64,000 nt of DNA, taken from assembly GCA_963746805.1 (NCBI GenBank), contig CAVVCQ010000001.1:558001-622000 (forward strand), read 5' to 3'. The number at the start of each line of letters is the position of its first letter. The stretch's first letter is position 1. This stretch comes from DATHTC01 sp963746805 (GTDB lineage Bacteria > Actinomycetota > Thermoleophilia > Gaiellales > Gaiellaceae). This document shows positions 37,561-46,524 of the stretch, piece after piece. The notes beneath the pieces are model-generated. The model was not told where the DNA came from. It saw only the letters and a program-made list of their open reading frames with translations, and made no database searches. The translations under genes and the position numbers were made by a program.

Positions 37561-39041
37561 CGCCCGACCGTGACGGTGACCGAGACCTCGGCGGCGGTGC
37601 CGCCGCCGGTCGCGCGCACCTGCACCCGGTGCAGGCCCTCGGTCTCCGCAGCCGTGTCCCAGGCGTACGTCCACGGCGCCGCGCTGACGGTCGCCCGCAC
37701 GGCGCCGTCGACCAGGAACTCCACCTTCTCGACCGTGCCGCGCACGTCGGCGCTCCACTCGACCGGCCCGACCACGCGCTGGCCCTCGACGAGGCTCTGC
37801 GAGGCGATCGTCGGCGCGCCGGCGGCGACGCCGTTCGTCACGTAGACGCGGCTGCGCACGGTGGCGCTGCGGCCGTCGCGGGCCTGGGCACGCAGCTCGA
37901 GGACGTGCTCGCCGTCGCCGACGCGGCGCGAGCTCCAACGGAACGCGAACGGCGCGCGCGTGTCGTGGTCGACGCGCTTCCCGTCGATCCACAGCTCGAC
38001 GCGCTTCGCCTTCGCGCCCGCGACCCGCGCCTGCACTGGAACGGTCCCCGCGACGGAGCCCGGCACCGTCGCACGCACGGTGAACGGCCGGTTGGCGACC
38101 CGGATCCGCAGGCGCTTCCGCGTCCACGCTCCGCGCGGGCCGAAGGCGCGCAGCTCCAGCGTGTGCCGGCCGTTCGCGAGCAGGAAGGTGTTGAGACCGA
38201 TCCCGCGCGCGAACGAGTACGGCTTCGTCCGGTCGCGCCAGCGGAGCTTCCCGTCGACGAGGAAGTCGACGCGCGAGATCGGCCCGGTCGTGACCGCGGC
38301 CCACGGGCGGCGGCCACGGAGGAAAGCGCCGGCCGAGACGGACTGCGAGCGCACGCGCAGCGTGATCTTGGGCTTCGGCCTCGGCGGGATCGCGTAGCGG
38401 CGGACGAGCCTTAGGTACATGGCCCAGTTCCAGGTCGGGCCCGGGTCGGAGTGGGCATCCGAGCCGCCGCGCCTGGACGGGTCGAACGGGTTCGGCACCT
38501 CGCTGTGGCCGATGATGTGCCGCCGGTCGATCGGCATGAGCGCGCGCCGCGCGATGTACGCGACGAGCCGGGCCGAGGCGCGGTACTGCTTGGCGGTGAA
38601 GCCGGCCGGGTCGTCGACGTAGCCCTCGTGCTCGACGCCGACCGACCGCACGTTGACCTTCCAGTTCCCCGCGTGCCAGGCGATGTCGGAGTCGTGCACG
38701 AGCTGCACGATCCGGCCCCTGCGCGAGACGATGTAGTGCGACGACGCGTGGGAGCGCTCGTTCCGGAGCCAGCTCACCGAGCCCCAGAACCGCCCCTCGG
38801 TGACGTGGACGACGATCTCGTCGATCGCGCGCGGGCCGCGGTGGGACTTCGTGAAGTTGCCCTCGCCCTTGAGCCAGGAGACCTTCGGGCGGCGCAGCTC
38901 GGCGGCCGACGAGGCCGGCGCGAGGAACATCGCGGCGGCGATCGCGGCGGTCGCGACGAGGATGGTGTTCCGCAGGATGGTCAACGTGGGGAAATCCGAG
39001 TTGAAAGCGGGATCCGGGAGAGTAGCCGCGAAATCCGCCAC
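37557..39041 (-). CDS. N-acetylmuramoyl-L-alanine amidase with Ig-like repeats
   Basis: A 494-residue protein as drawn from ATG 39041; TTG 38984 would place the signal peptide (ILVATAAIAAAMFLAPASSA) at the N-terminus and may be the real start. The amidase_2 domain has IDEIVVHVTEG (zinc His), ASSHYIVSRRGRIVQLV, DIAWHAGN and IIGHSEVPNP with the second and third ligand region. The C-terminal half has three Ig-like repeats (VDFLVDGKLRWRDRTKPYSF, VELWIDGKRVDHDTRAPFAF, VEFLVDGAVRATVSAAPWTY). It cuts the peptide from wall glycan. Confidence 0.9.
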   Translation of the reverse strand: MADFAATLPDPAFNSDFPTLTILRNTILVATAAIAAAMFLAPASSAAELRRPKVSWLKGEGNFTKSHRGPRAIDEIVVHVTEGRFWGSVSWLRNERSHASSHYIVSRRGRIVQLVHDSDIAWHAGNWKVNVRSVGVEHEGYVDDPAGFTAKQYRASARLVAYIARRALMPIDRRHIIGHSEVPNPFDPSRRGGSDAHSDPGPTWNWAMYLRLVRRYAIPPRPKPKITLRVRSQSVSAGAFLRGRRPWAAVTTGPISRVDFLVDGKLRWRDRTKPYSFARGIGLNTFLLANGRHTLELRAFGPRGAWTRKRLRIRVANRPFTVRATVPGSVAGTVPVQARVAGAKAKRVELWIDGKRVDHDTRAPFAFRWSSRRVGDGEHVLELRAQARDGRSATVRSRVYVTNGVAAGAPTIASQSLVEGQRVVGPVEWSADVRGTVEKVEFLVDGAVRATVSAAPWTYAWDTAAETEGLHRVQVRATGGGTAAEVSVTVTVGR

Positions 39042-39059
39042 CGGCCGGGCCGCGTAGTC

Positions 39060-39200
39060 AAGGGCGGAGCATCACGTGCTCCCTTCCCTCGGCGGCCCGC
39101 TCACCAGGGCCTGACGGCGCCGGCGGGGTGCGAGCCTCCCCTCGCACCCCGCTCAGGCGTGCGGGAAACCGCACGTCGGGACGCCTGTCCTCCGCACTGC
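39060..39200 (-). promoter_or_regulatory. Structured leader region upstream of the amidase gene
   Basis: The stretch between the amidase and 39231 has no gene on the minus strand. It holds GGGGTGCGAG (39125-39134) pairing with CTCGCACCCC (39141-39150) and a second nested stem around GTGCGG-AAA-CCGCAC near 39160. On the minus strand it reads as hairpins followed by CCGTCAGGCC and GAGGGAAGGGAG. Amidase genes in actinobacteria are often controlled by c-di-AMP (ydaO) riboswitches; the match to that consensus is weak. Confidence 0.25.
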
Positions 39201-39231
39201 CCCACCGCTCGGCCGGGCCTAGGCTCTCGGC

Positions 39232-39342
39232 ATGATCAGGTTCGAGACCGAGCGCCAGACTGCCGTCTCTCTCAGCCTGCTGAGTGCGGTCCTCTCCCTC
39301 GCACTTGCGGGTCCGGCGCTGGTGCTTGCGATACTCGCCTGA
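39232..39342 (+). CDS. Possible 36-residue membrane peptide
   Basis: ATG 39232 to TGA 39342. After a charged start (IRFETERQTAVS) the peptide is one hydrophobic helix (LSLLSAVLSLALAGPALVLA). No strong ribosome site precedes it. It lies alone between two minus-strand genes. It could be a small membrane protein or chance. Confidence 0.3.
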   Translation: MIRFETERQTAVSLSLLSAVLSLALAGPALVLAILA

Positions 39343-39400
39343 GCGGCTGGCGGCGCGCGTCCTCACCCCTCTGGGGCGCGCGCCGCCACCGCACCTCTTG

Positions 39401-41014
39401 TTACGTCGGCCGGAGCTCCGGCGGTGACTTGCCCTCGAGCTCGGCCTCCATCCGCTCGAGCTCCTCCTCCGTGCCCATGCGCACAGGTCCCTTGAACCAC
39501 TTGTTGGCGCTGAGGACCCACCAGCCTCCGAAGAGAAGGAGCGCTCCGCCCACGAGGATCGGCGCGTAGTTCACGGCCTCCCAGGTGAACCCGTCCTTCC
39601 ACGGTGCGCTGATGGAGTACGGCGGCATGAGGAAGACGATCGAGATGAAGAACACCCAGACGATCGCGATCGGGTCGATCCACTTGTAGTGCCGGCCGAG
39701 CGTCCACGCGCCCGGCTGGAACTCGTCCTTCATCCGGTACCGCAGGATCACCGGGAGGATGAACGCGATGTACAGGCCGATGACGGCGATGCCCGTCCCC
39801 ACGTAGTAGCCGACGAAGAAGTTGTAGAGCGTCGGCAGCATCAGGGCGGCGGCGGCCACGACGATGGCGATGACGGCCATGTGCGGGATGCGGTTGCGCG
39901 AGACGCGGCGCCAGAGCTGGTGGCCCGGGACGGCGCGGTCACGTGAGAACGCGAACAGCATCCGCGACGCCGACGTCACCGACGCGGTCAGGCAGAAGAA
40001 CTGGGCCACGCAGCAGACGAAGAGGATGAACGTCCCCCAGCTCTGGCCCATCGCCGTGACCCAGCTGGACGGGACGATGTAGAGGTCGAACACCGGCTCC
40101 GCCGGCAGCGCGCGCGTCACCGCGACGAGCAGGATGAAGCCGAAGAAGACCGACGCGACGACCGACATGTACATCCCGACCGCGGCGCCGCGGGATGCCT
40201 GCCGCGTCTCCTCGGCCATGTGCGCGGACGCGTCGAAGCCCGTGATGGTGTACTGGGCCATCAACAGACCCGTGAGGAAGACGTACCAGAACACGATGCT
40301 TCCGAACGTGTTGGGCGCGGCGTCGCCGCCCCAGCCGGTGAGGTTGAGCGTCTCCGTGAAGACGAAGCTGAACGAGCGCGGATCGTCCGGGATCGTGAAC
40401 AGGATGATCACGATCAGGGCGACGCCGATCATGTGCCAGTACGCCGAGATCGTGTTCAGCAGCGCCGTGATGGAGACCCTCAGCAGGTTCAGGGCCAGCG
40501 CGGCGAGCAGCACGATCGCGTAGGTCAGGTACACGTACTCCTTGTCGTTCGGGTACTCGAACCAGTAGTTCATGAGGGCCGTGCCGAAGATCGCGAGGCC
40601 GTAGCCGATTGCCGCCGTGACCGCGATCTGCCCGACCAGGTTGAACCAGCCCGTGAACCAGCCCCAGCCCGGGCTGCCGAGCTTGGACGCCCAGTAGTAG
40701 AGGCCGCCCGCCGTCGGGAAGGCCGACGCGATCTCGGCCATCGAAAGCGCGACGAGGGTGCTCATGGCGCCGACGATGAGCCAGCCCCAGGTGATGGCGA
40801 CGGGGCCGCCCTGGCCGTACGCGATCGCGTACGAGGTCAGGCAGCCCGCGAGGATCGAGATGATCGTGAACGAGATCGCGAAGTTCTGGAACCCGCCCAT
40901 CGCGCGGAAGAGCTCCTGCGCGTAGCCGAGGCGGTGCAGGGTCTTCTCGTCCTCGTCGGTGTGGTAGGTCGGGGCAGCCGCAGGCGACTGTCCGGCCGGG
41001 GGAGTGGTGTCCAA
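39401..41014 (-). CDS. APC-superfamily amino acid/amine permease
   Basis: A 537-residue protein from TTG 41014, preceded by GGAGGAGGAA. After a soluble N-terminus (LHRLGYAQELFRAMGGFQNF) it has about 12 membrane helices with the APC signature ISFTIISILAGCLTSYAIAY, MAEIASAFPTAGGLYYWASK, and FDASAHMAEETRQASRGAAV. This subgroup includes GABA, choline and amine permeases. It lies at the head side of an amine-catabolism-like cluster, 83 bp from the FAD/GcvT gene, and probably imports its substrate. Confidence 0.88.
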   Translation of the reverse strand: MDTTPPAGQSPAAAPTYHTDEDEKTLHRLGYAQELFRAMGGFQNFAISFTIISILAGCLTSYAIAYGQGGPVAITWGWLIVGAMSTLVALSMAEIASAFPTAGGLYYWASKLGSPGWGWFTGWFNLVGQIAVTAAIGYGLAIFGTALMNYWFEYPNDKEYVYLTYAIVLLAALALNLLRVSITALLNTISAYWHMIGVALIVIILFTIPDDPRSFSFVFTETLNLTGWGGDAAPNTFGSIVFWYVFLTGLLMAQYTITGFDASAHMAEETRQASRGAAVGMYMSVVASVFFGFILLVAVTRALPAEPVFDLYIVPSSWVTAMGQSWGTFILFVCCVAQFFCLTASVTSASRMLFAFSRDRAVPGHQLWRRVSRNRIPHMAVIAIVVAAAALMLPTLYNFFVGYYVGTGIAVIGLYIAFILPVILRYRMKDEFQPGAWTLGRHYKWIDPIAIVWVFFISIVFLMPPYSISAPWKDGFTWEAVNYAPILVGGALLLFGGWWVLSANKWFKGPVRMGTEEELERMEAELEGKSPPELRPT

Positions 41015-41097
41015 ACCGGGTTCCTCCTCCGTCGGGTTCGTGTCGATAGGCGCTATTTACGTCCTGTGGCGGACGGAGTGTCAATTGGCCGCCGCGT

Positions 41098-43503
41098 CTA
41101 GCCGCGGACCTTCGTGCCCTCCGGGTCGTACAGGGGCTCGGCGGCAACGGCGCCCGCGATCCAGTCGCCGAACACCTCTACCTCGACCGGCGTCCCGGGC
41201 TCGGCGCGGTCGGCGGGGACGTAGGCATACGCGATCGAGCGCTCGACGGTGTAGCCGTAGCCGCCGCTCGTCACGCGGCCCGCGATCGCGCCGTCGATCC
41301 GCACCGGCTCCGAGCCCAGGGCGACGGCCCGCGGGTCATCGAGGACGAGGCACGCGAGGCGACGCTCGGGCTCTTGCCGCGCGAGCAAGGCCTCGCGGCC
41401 GAGGAACTCGCCCTTGTCGAGCTTCACCGCGAAGCCGAGCCCCGCCTCGTAGGGCGTGTCCTCGGGGGAGATGTCGGCGCCCCAGACGCGGTAGCCCTTC
41501 TCCAGCCGGCAGGAGTCGATCGCCCTGTAGCCGCCGGCGACGAGGCCGTGCCCGCGGCCGACGTCCCAGATCGTGTCCCACAGGCGCAGCCCGAGCTCCG
41601 TCGGGCAATAGAGCTCCCAGCCGAGCTCTCCGACGTAGGTGACGCGGAGCGCGAGACAGGGCACCGGCCCGATTGCGACCTCGCGCGCCCGCATGTACGC
41701 GAAGGACAGGTCGTCGTCGGCCAGCGGGCCGAGGATCTCGCGTGCGGCCGGCCCCCAGATCCCGAGGCAGGCGTAGCGGGAGGTCACGTCCTCGACGTGG
41801 ACGGAGCCGTCCTCCGGCGCGTGCTGGCGGATCCAGGCCAGGTCGTGCTGGCCGAAGGCCGTGCCGGTGACGATGCGGAAGCGCTCCTCGGCGAGCCGGG
41901 TGACGGTGAAGTCGCACTCGATCCCGCCGCGCGCGTTGAGCATCTGGGTGTACGTGATCGCGCCGACGTCGCGCGCGACGCGGTTGTCGCACAGCCGCTC
42001 GAGGAAGCCCGCCGCGCCCGCGCCCGAGACCTCGATCTTCGCGAAGCTCGTCTCGTCGAAGAGCGCGGCCGCCTCGCGCGTCGCCCGGTGCTCGGCGCCG
42101 ACGGCCGCGCTCCACAGCCGTCCCGCCCAGCCGCGCGGTCGCAGCGACTCGTCGCCGGCTGCCGCGTTCGGCTCGAACCAGTTCGGGCGCTCCCAGCCCG
42201 ACTTCTCGCCGAAGGCGGCGCCGAGCTCCTGCAGGCGTCCGTAGGTCGGGGAGGTCCTGAGTGGTCGACCGGCGGTGCGCTCGTGCCCGGGGTACTTGAC
42301 GTCGTAGTAGGTCGAATAGACCTCGACCGTGCGCGCGAGCGTGTACGCCTGGCTGCGGTAGGCGTAGCCGAACCGGCGGCTGTCCATCTCCCACACGTCC
42401 AGGCTGGGCACTCCTTCGACGATCCACTCCGCCACGAGCCGCCCCATCCCGCCGGCGCCCGCGAGGCCGTGCGCGCAGAAGCCGGCCGCGACCCAGAAGC
42501 CGTGCACGTCGGTCGGCCCGAGGATGAACTCGTTGTCGGGCGTGAAGGCCTCCGGCCCGTTGATGAGGCGCACGACCTCCATCTCCTCGAGCTGCGGCAC
42601 GCGCCGGACCGCGTTCTCCAGCAGCGGTTCGAAGCGCGCCCAGTCCTCGGCGAGGAGCTTCCCGTTGAAATCGGGCGGGATCCCGTCGAGCGACCACGGC
42701 GCCGGGTCGCGCTCGTAGCCGCCCATGATCAGGCCGCCCGACTCGGGGCGGAAGTACACGAGGAGCGACGGGTCGCGCATCGTCGGCATGTCGAGCGGCA
42801 GCCCGGCCGGCTTCGTGACCAAGTACTCGTGGGCCATCGGGACGACCGGCACGGTGACGCCGGCGAGCGCCCCGAGCTCCTTCGCGAACATGCCGCCCGC
42901 GTTGACGACCACCTCGGCCTCGATCTCGCCGCGGTCGGTGACGACGCCGGTGACGCGGCCGCGGTGCGTCGGGATCGCCGTCACGCGGGTACCGGTGCGG
43001 ATCTCGGCGCCGCGGCGGCGGGCGCCCTCGGCGAGGGCGAGCGTGAGCTGGCTCGGGTCGATGTAGCCGTCGGTGGGGAGGTAGGCCGCGCCGAGCACGC
43101 CATCGGTCGTCATCGGCGGGAACAGCCGCTGCGCCTCGTCGGCCGGGACGAGCTCGAGCGGCAGCCCGAACGTCTTCGCCCAGCCCGCCTGCCGCGCGAG
43201 CTCCTCCATGCGCTCCTCCGACGAGGCGAGCCGCAGCGAGCCGACCTCCTTCCAGCCCGTCTCGAGATCGACCTCGTCCGCGAGCGACCGGTAGAGGTCG
43301 ACCGAGTCCATCATCATGCGCGTCAGCGACAGCGAGCCGCGCAGCTGGCCGACGAGGCCGGCGGAGTGGAAGGTCGAGCCGGATGTGAGGTCGGCACGCT
43401 CGACGAGCACGACATCGTCCCAGCCGAGCCGCGTCAGCCAGTAGAGGATCGAGCAACCGCCCACACCGCCGCCGACGACGACGGCGCGCGCACGGTCCGT
43501 CAC
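41098..43503 (-). CDS. FAD-dependent dimethylglycine/sarcosine dehydrogenase-like protein with GcvT domain
   Basis: An 801-residue protein; GTG 43503 overlaps the kinase stop. The N-terminal half is a DAO-type FAD domain: AVVVGGGVGGCSILYWLTRL (Rossmann GxGxxG) and ERADLTSGSTFHSAGLVGQL, where the conserved His-Ser before AGL often binds flavin. The C-terminal half is the aminomethyltransferase GcvT fold (ITYTQMLNARGGIECDFTVT, YVGELGWELYCP, DSCRLEKGYRVWGADISPED). Such enzymes oxidatively demethylate N-methyl-glycines and pass the carbon to tetrahydrofolate. The true substrate could be another N-methylamine. Confidence 0.9.
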   Translation of the reverse strand: MTDRARAVVVGGGVGGCSILYWLTRLGWDDVVLVERADLTSGSTFHSAGLVGQLRGSLSLTRMMMDSVDLYRSLADEVDLETGWKEVGSLRLASSEERMEELARQAGWAKTFGLPLELVPADEAQRLFPPMTTDGVLGAAYLPTDGYIDPSQLTLALAEGARRRGAEIRTGTRVTAIPTHRGRVTGVVTDRGEIEAEVVVNAGGMFAKELGALAGVTVPVVPMAHEYLVTKPAGLPLDMPTMRDPSLLVYFRPESGGLIMGGYERDPAPWSLDGIPPDFNGKLLAEDWARFEPLLENAVRRVPQLEEMEVVRLINGPEAFTPDNEFILGPTDVHGFWVAAGFCAHGLAGAGGMGRLVAEWIVEGVPSLDVWEMDSRRFGYAYRSQAYTLARTVEVYSTYYDVKYPGHERTAGRPLRTSPTYGRLQELGAAFGEKSGWERPNWFEPNAAAGDESLRPRGWAGRLWSAAVGAEHRATREAAALFDETSFAKIEVSGAGAAGFLERLCDNRVARDVGAITYTQMLNARGGIECDFTVTRLAEERFRIVTGTAFGQHDLAWIRQHAPEDGSVHVEDVTSRYACLGIWGPAAREILGPLADDDLSFAYMRAREVAIGPVPCLALRVTYVGELGWELYCPTELGLRLWDTIWDVGRGHGLVAGGYRAIDSCRLEKGYRVWGADISPEDTPYEAGLGFAVKLDKGEFLGREALLARQEPERRLACLVLDDPRAVALGSEPVRIDGAIAGRVTSGGYGYTVERSIAYAYVPADRAEPGTPVEVEVFGDWIAGAVAAEPLYDPEGTKVRG

Positions 43504-44390
43504 AGCAGCGCCCGGCGGAAGCGGTCCGAGTCGGCCGTCTCCTCCATCCGCTCGAAGTGCTCGGCCGCGTACGCCTCGAAGTCGAACTCGATGTCGGAGA
43601 TCGCCTGCTGCACGACGCCCCACATCGCCTCACGGAAGTCGGACATGAACCGCATCTGCACGAGCGAGCGCTCGTCCTCGACGCCGTACGACGCGAGCAT
43701 GAGCGCGTCGTCCTCCTCGTCGAGTCCATGGTTGACGGAGAAGTTCGCGAGGTCGAAAAAGCGGTCGCCCATGCCGGCGTACTCCCAGTCGACGATCCAG
43801 ATGCGCCCGTTCTCGTCGGCGATGAAGTTCGCGCTCAGCAGGTCGTTGTGGCAGAAGACCGTCGGGTGCGGCGGCCGCAGGCGCTCGATCATGTCCGCGA
43901 TCGGCTTCGCGCGGTCGTACGCCTGCGGCACCGGGACGCGGTTGGCCGCGGCGATGCTGTAGTACGCCTCGACCACACGGAAGGGGTCGAAGCGGGACGC
44001 GATCGAGCCGCTGTTGTGGAAGCGCCGCAGCGTCCGCACGACGTTGAGGATCATCTCGCGGTCGCGCATCCGCTCGGCGCTGACCGGCTCGCCGCGGATA
44101 TAGCGCGTGACGAGGTAGCCCTCCGGCTCCACGAACGCGATCACCTCGGGCGCGATGCCGATGTCCGCGGCGAGCACGTTCGCCGCATGCTCGGCGTTGC
44201 GGTCGATGCCCAGGAGTTCCGTGTCGTGCCCGCCGATCCGCAGGACGTACTCGCCCCCGGCGACGTCGACCTTGAAGTTCCGGTTGGTGATCCCGCCGCC
44301 CAGGATCTCGATCGCAGCGGCGCGGCCGGGCCAGACGCGCTCGACGATCTCCCGCGGCGGCGGCGCCGCCTGATCCCTCCCCGGTTGCAC
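43500..44390 (-). CDS. Choline/ethanolamine-kinase-like phosphotransferase
   Basis: A 296-residue protein from ATG 44390. It has the LicA/choline-kinase pattern: GGGITNRNFKVDVAGGEYVL, the catalytic loop VFCHNDLLSANFIAD (HNDLxxxN) and the metal-binding IVDWEYAGMGDRFFDLANF. Family members phosphorylate choline, ethanolamine or related amino alcohols. It overlaps the FAD/GcvT start and lies head to head (31 bp apart) with the GlnA-like gene, which places it in the same amine cluster. Confidence 0.85.
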   Translation of the reverse strand: MQPGRDQAAPPPREIVERVWPGRAAAIEILGGGITNRNFKVDVAGGEYVLRIGGHDTELLGIDRNAEHAANVLAADIGIAPEVIAFVEPEGYLVTRYIRGEPVSAERMRDREMILNVVRTLRRFHNSGSIASRFDPFRVVEAYYSIAAANRVPVPQAYDRAKPIADMIERLRPPHPTVFCHNDLLSANFIADENGRIWIVDWEYAGMGDRFFDLANFSVNHGLDEEDDALMLASYGVEDERSLVQMRFMSDFREAMWGVVQQAISDIEFDFEAYAAEHFERMEETADSDRFRRALL

Positions 44391-44421
44391 GGCTCGATCC
44401 TAAGCGGCGAAACTCGCGGGC

Positions 44422-45738
44422 ATGCTGACACTGGACGAGCTGCGGGCCGACGACGGCATCGACACGATCGTCGTCGCGTTCACGGACATGCAGGGGCGCC
44501 TGCTCGGCAAGCGCCTCCACAAGGACTTCTTCCTCGAGGACGGGGTCGAGCACGTAGAAGGGTGCAATTACCTCCTCGCGCTCGAGATGGAGATGGATCC
44601 CGTCCCGGGCTACGAGATCGCGAGCTGGGAGCGGGGCTACGGCGACTTCGTGCTGCGGCCCGACCTCGCGACGCTGCGGCGGATCCCCTGGGTCGAGGGG
44701 AACGCGCTCGTGCTCTGCGACGTGGGCTGGGAGGACGGCTCCCCGGTCGCGCCGTCGCCGCGGCAGGTGCTCCGCGGCCAGCTCGAGCGGCTCGAGGCGC
44801 ACGGGCTGGAGGCGCGGTTCGGCACCGAGCTCGAGTTCTTCCTCCTCAAGGAGTCGTACGCCGAGGCGCACGCGGCGCACTACCGCGGGTTGACGCCGTC
44901 GGTGCCGTACATCCTCGACTACCACGTGCTCGCGTCGACCTACGACGAGCCGCTGCTCCGCCGCATCAGGAACGACATGCAGAAGGCCGGGCTGAAGGTC
45001 GAGAGCTCGAAGGGCGAGGCCTGGCCCGGGCAGCACGAGATCAACTTCCACTTCGCCGATGCGCTCACGACCGCGGACAACCACACGGTCTACAAGAACG
45101 GCGCGAAGGAGATCGCGCACCTCGAGGGCTGCTCGATCACGTTCATGGCCAAGCCGGACCACACGTGGATCGGCAACTCGTGCCATGTCCACGGCTCGCT
45201 CTGGCGCGACGGCGAGGCGGCCTTCACCGACGACGGGCTCTTCGGCGCCTTCCTCGCAGGCTGGATCGCGTGCGCGCGGGAGCTCGCGGTCTTCCTCGCA
45301 CCGAACGTCAACTCGTACAAGCGCTACGCCGCCGGCTCGTGGGCGCCGACGACGCTCGCGTGGGGGAACGACAACCGCACCTGCGGCTTCCGCGTGGTCG
45401 GGCACGGGCGCTCGCGGCGGGTCGAGACACGGATCCCCGGCGGCGACGTCAACCCGTACCTCGCGCTCGCGGCGCTCGTCGCGGCCGGGCTGCACGGGAT
45501 CGAGCACGGGCTCGAGCCGCCGCCCGCGCTCGAGGGCAACGCGTACGAATCGGACGCCGAGCGCTTCCCCTCGACGCTGCGCGAGGCGATCGCGGCGCTC
45601 GAGCAGGGGACGATGGCGCGCGCGGCGTTCGGCGACCTCGTCGTCGACCACTACCTCAACTACGCGCGCACCGAGCAGCGCCTCTTCGACGAGGTCGTCA
45701 CCTGCTACGAGCGGGAGCGGCTGTTCGAGCGGGCATGA
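44422..45738 (+). CDS. Glutamine-synthetase-like gamma-glutamyl-amine ligase
   Basis: A 438-residue GlnA homologue from ATG 44422. It has the short beta-grasp N-terminus (VVAFTDMQGRLLGKRLHKDF), the catalytic glutamates in FGTELEFFLL, GQHEINFHFADALTTADNHT and the ATP-binding WIGNSCHVHGSLW, and the final RVETRIPGGDVNPYLALAAL arginine region. The adenylylation loop of true glutamine synthetases is not recognisable. Homologues of this length include PuuA (gamma-glutamylputrescine) and GlnA4 (gamma-glutamylethanolamide) enzymes. A PuuD-like hydrolase follows, supporting such a role. Confidence 0.85.
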   Translation: MLTLDELRADDGIDTIVVAFTDMQGRLLGKRLHKDFFLEDGVEHVEGCNYLLALEMEMDPVPGYEIASWERGYGDFVLRPDLATLRRIPWVEGNALVLCDVGWEDGSPVAPSPRQVLRGQLERLEAHGLEARFGTELEFFLLKESYAEAHAAHYRGLTPSVPYILDYHVLASTYDEPLLRRIRNDMQKAGLKVESSKGEAWPGQHEINFHFADALTTADNHTVYKNGAKEIAHLEGCSITFMAKPDHTWIGNSCHVHGSLWRDGEAAFTDDGLFGAFLAGWIACARELAVFLAPNVNSYKRYAAGSWAPTTLAWGNDNRTCGFRVVGHGRSRRVETRIPGGDVNPYLALAALVAAGLHGIEHGLEPPPALEGNAYESDAERFPSTLREAIAALEQGTMARAAFGDLVVDHYLNYARTEQRLFDEVVTCYERERLFERA

Positions 45739-45766
45739 CGTGAGCGTCGCGCACGGCAGGTGCGAC

Positions 45767-45798
45767 GGTGTACACCTACATCGGCGGTGGTGTACACC
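45767..45798. promoter_or_regulatory. Two identical 10-bp palindromes before the PuuD-like gene
   Basis: GGTGTACACC occurs at 45767-45776 and again at 45789-45798, 22 bp centre to centre (two helical turns). The second ends 6 bp before ATG 45805. Identical perfect palindromes with this phasing strongly suggest a paired operator for a dimeric regulator. The regulator is not obvious; the TetR gene at 50 kb is a distant candidate. Confidence 0.6.
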
Positions 45799-45804
45799 GG
45801 CGCA

Positions 45805-46524
45805 ATGCATCCACTGATCGGCATCACGACGTATGCGGAGCCCGAGGTCTCCTGGGGCCACTGGACGGTGCCCTCGGCACTGGTCCCGCTGTCGTACGTC
45901 TCGGCCGTCGAGCGGGCAGGCGGCCGGCCGCTCCTCGTCCCGCCCGCCGAGGACGGGATCGACGAGACGCTCGACGTCCTCGACGGCCTCGTCTTCTCCG
46001 GCGGGAACGATCTCGACCCCGGCTCGTACGGCGCTGCCGCGCATCCCGAGACGACCTCGACGGTGCCGCAGCGCGACGACGCCGAGCTCGCGCTCCTGAC
46101 CGCTGCTCTGGCGCGGGACCTGCCCGTGCTGGCCGTCTGCCGCGGCTCGCAGATCCTCAACGTCGCCCGCGGCGGCGATCTCGTCCAGCACCTCCCCGAG
46201 GTCGTCGGGCACGACCGGCACCGCCCGACGCCCGGCGAGTTCGCGGACCATGGCGTGACCGTGGCGCCGGACAGCCGGCTCGGGGCCGTCCTCGGCGGCA
46301 GCCACGCGCCGGTGAAGTCGCACCACCACCAGGGCTACGGCCGCGTCGGCGAGGGGCTCCGCGAGGTCGCATGGGCCGAGGACGGCACGGTCGAGGCGGT
46401 GGAGGATCCGTCGAAGCGGTTCGCGCTCGGCGTGCTCTGGCACCCCGAGGAGGGCGAGGACGCGAAGCTCTTCGAGACGCTCGTGGCCGAGGCACGCGCG
46501 TTCCGGGCTGCGCGCGGCGGCTAG
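45805..46524 (+). CDS. Class I glutamine-amidotransferase, PuuD-like gamma-glutamyl hydrolase
   Basis: About 239 residues from ATG 45805 (an ATG at 45760 would include the operator). It has LIGITTYAEPEVSWGHW, GLVFSGGNDLDPGSYG, the nucleophile cysteine in LPVLAVCRGSQILNVARGG, VKSHHHQGYGRVGEG and the His-Glu pair in FALGVLWHPEEGED. This is the PuuD/peptidase C26 family, which hydrolyses gamma-glutamyl amides such as gamma-glutamyl-GABA. It releases glutamate at the end of the gamma-glutamylated amine route. The stop overlaps a convergent gene by 4 bases. Confidence 0.9.
   Translation: MHPLIGITTYAEPEVSWGHWTVPSALVPLSYVSAVERAGGRPLLVPPAEDGIDETLDVLDGLVFSGGNDLDPGSYGAAAHPETTSTVPQRDDAELALLTAALARDLPVLAVCRGSQILNVARGGDLVQHLPEVVGHDRHRPTPGEFADHGVTVAPDSRLGAVLGGSHAPVKSHHHQGYGRVGEGLREVAWAEDGTVEAVEDPSKRFALGVLWHPEEGEDAKLFETLVAEARAFRAARGG

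Noticed and set aside
39058..39366. A 102-residue minus-strand open frame upstream of the amidase
   Set aside because: Highly biased composition, no ribosome site, and it covers the hairpin-rich leader.
41374..43962. An 862-residue plus-strand open frame
   Set aside because: It is the shadow of the FAD/GcvT and kinase genes, whose motifs are complete on the other strand.
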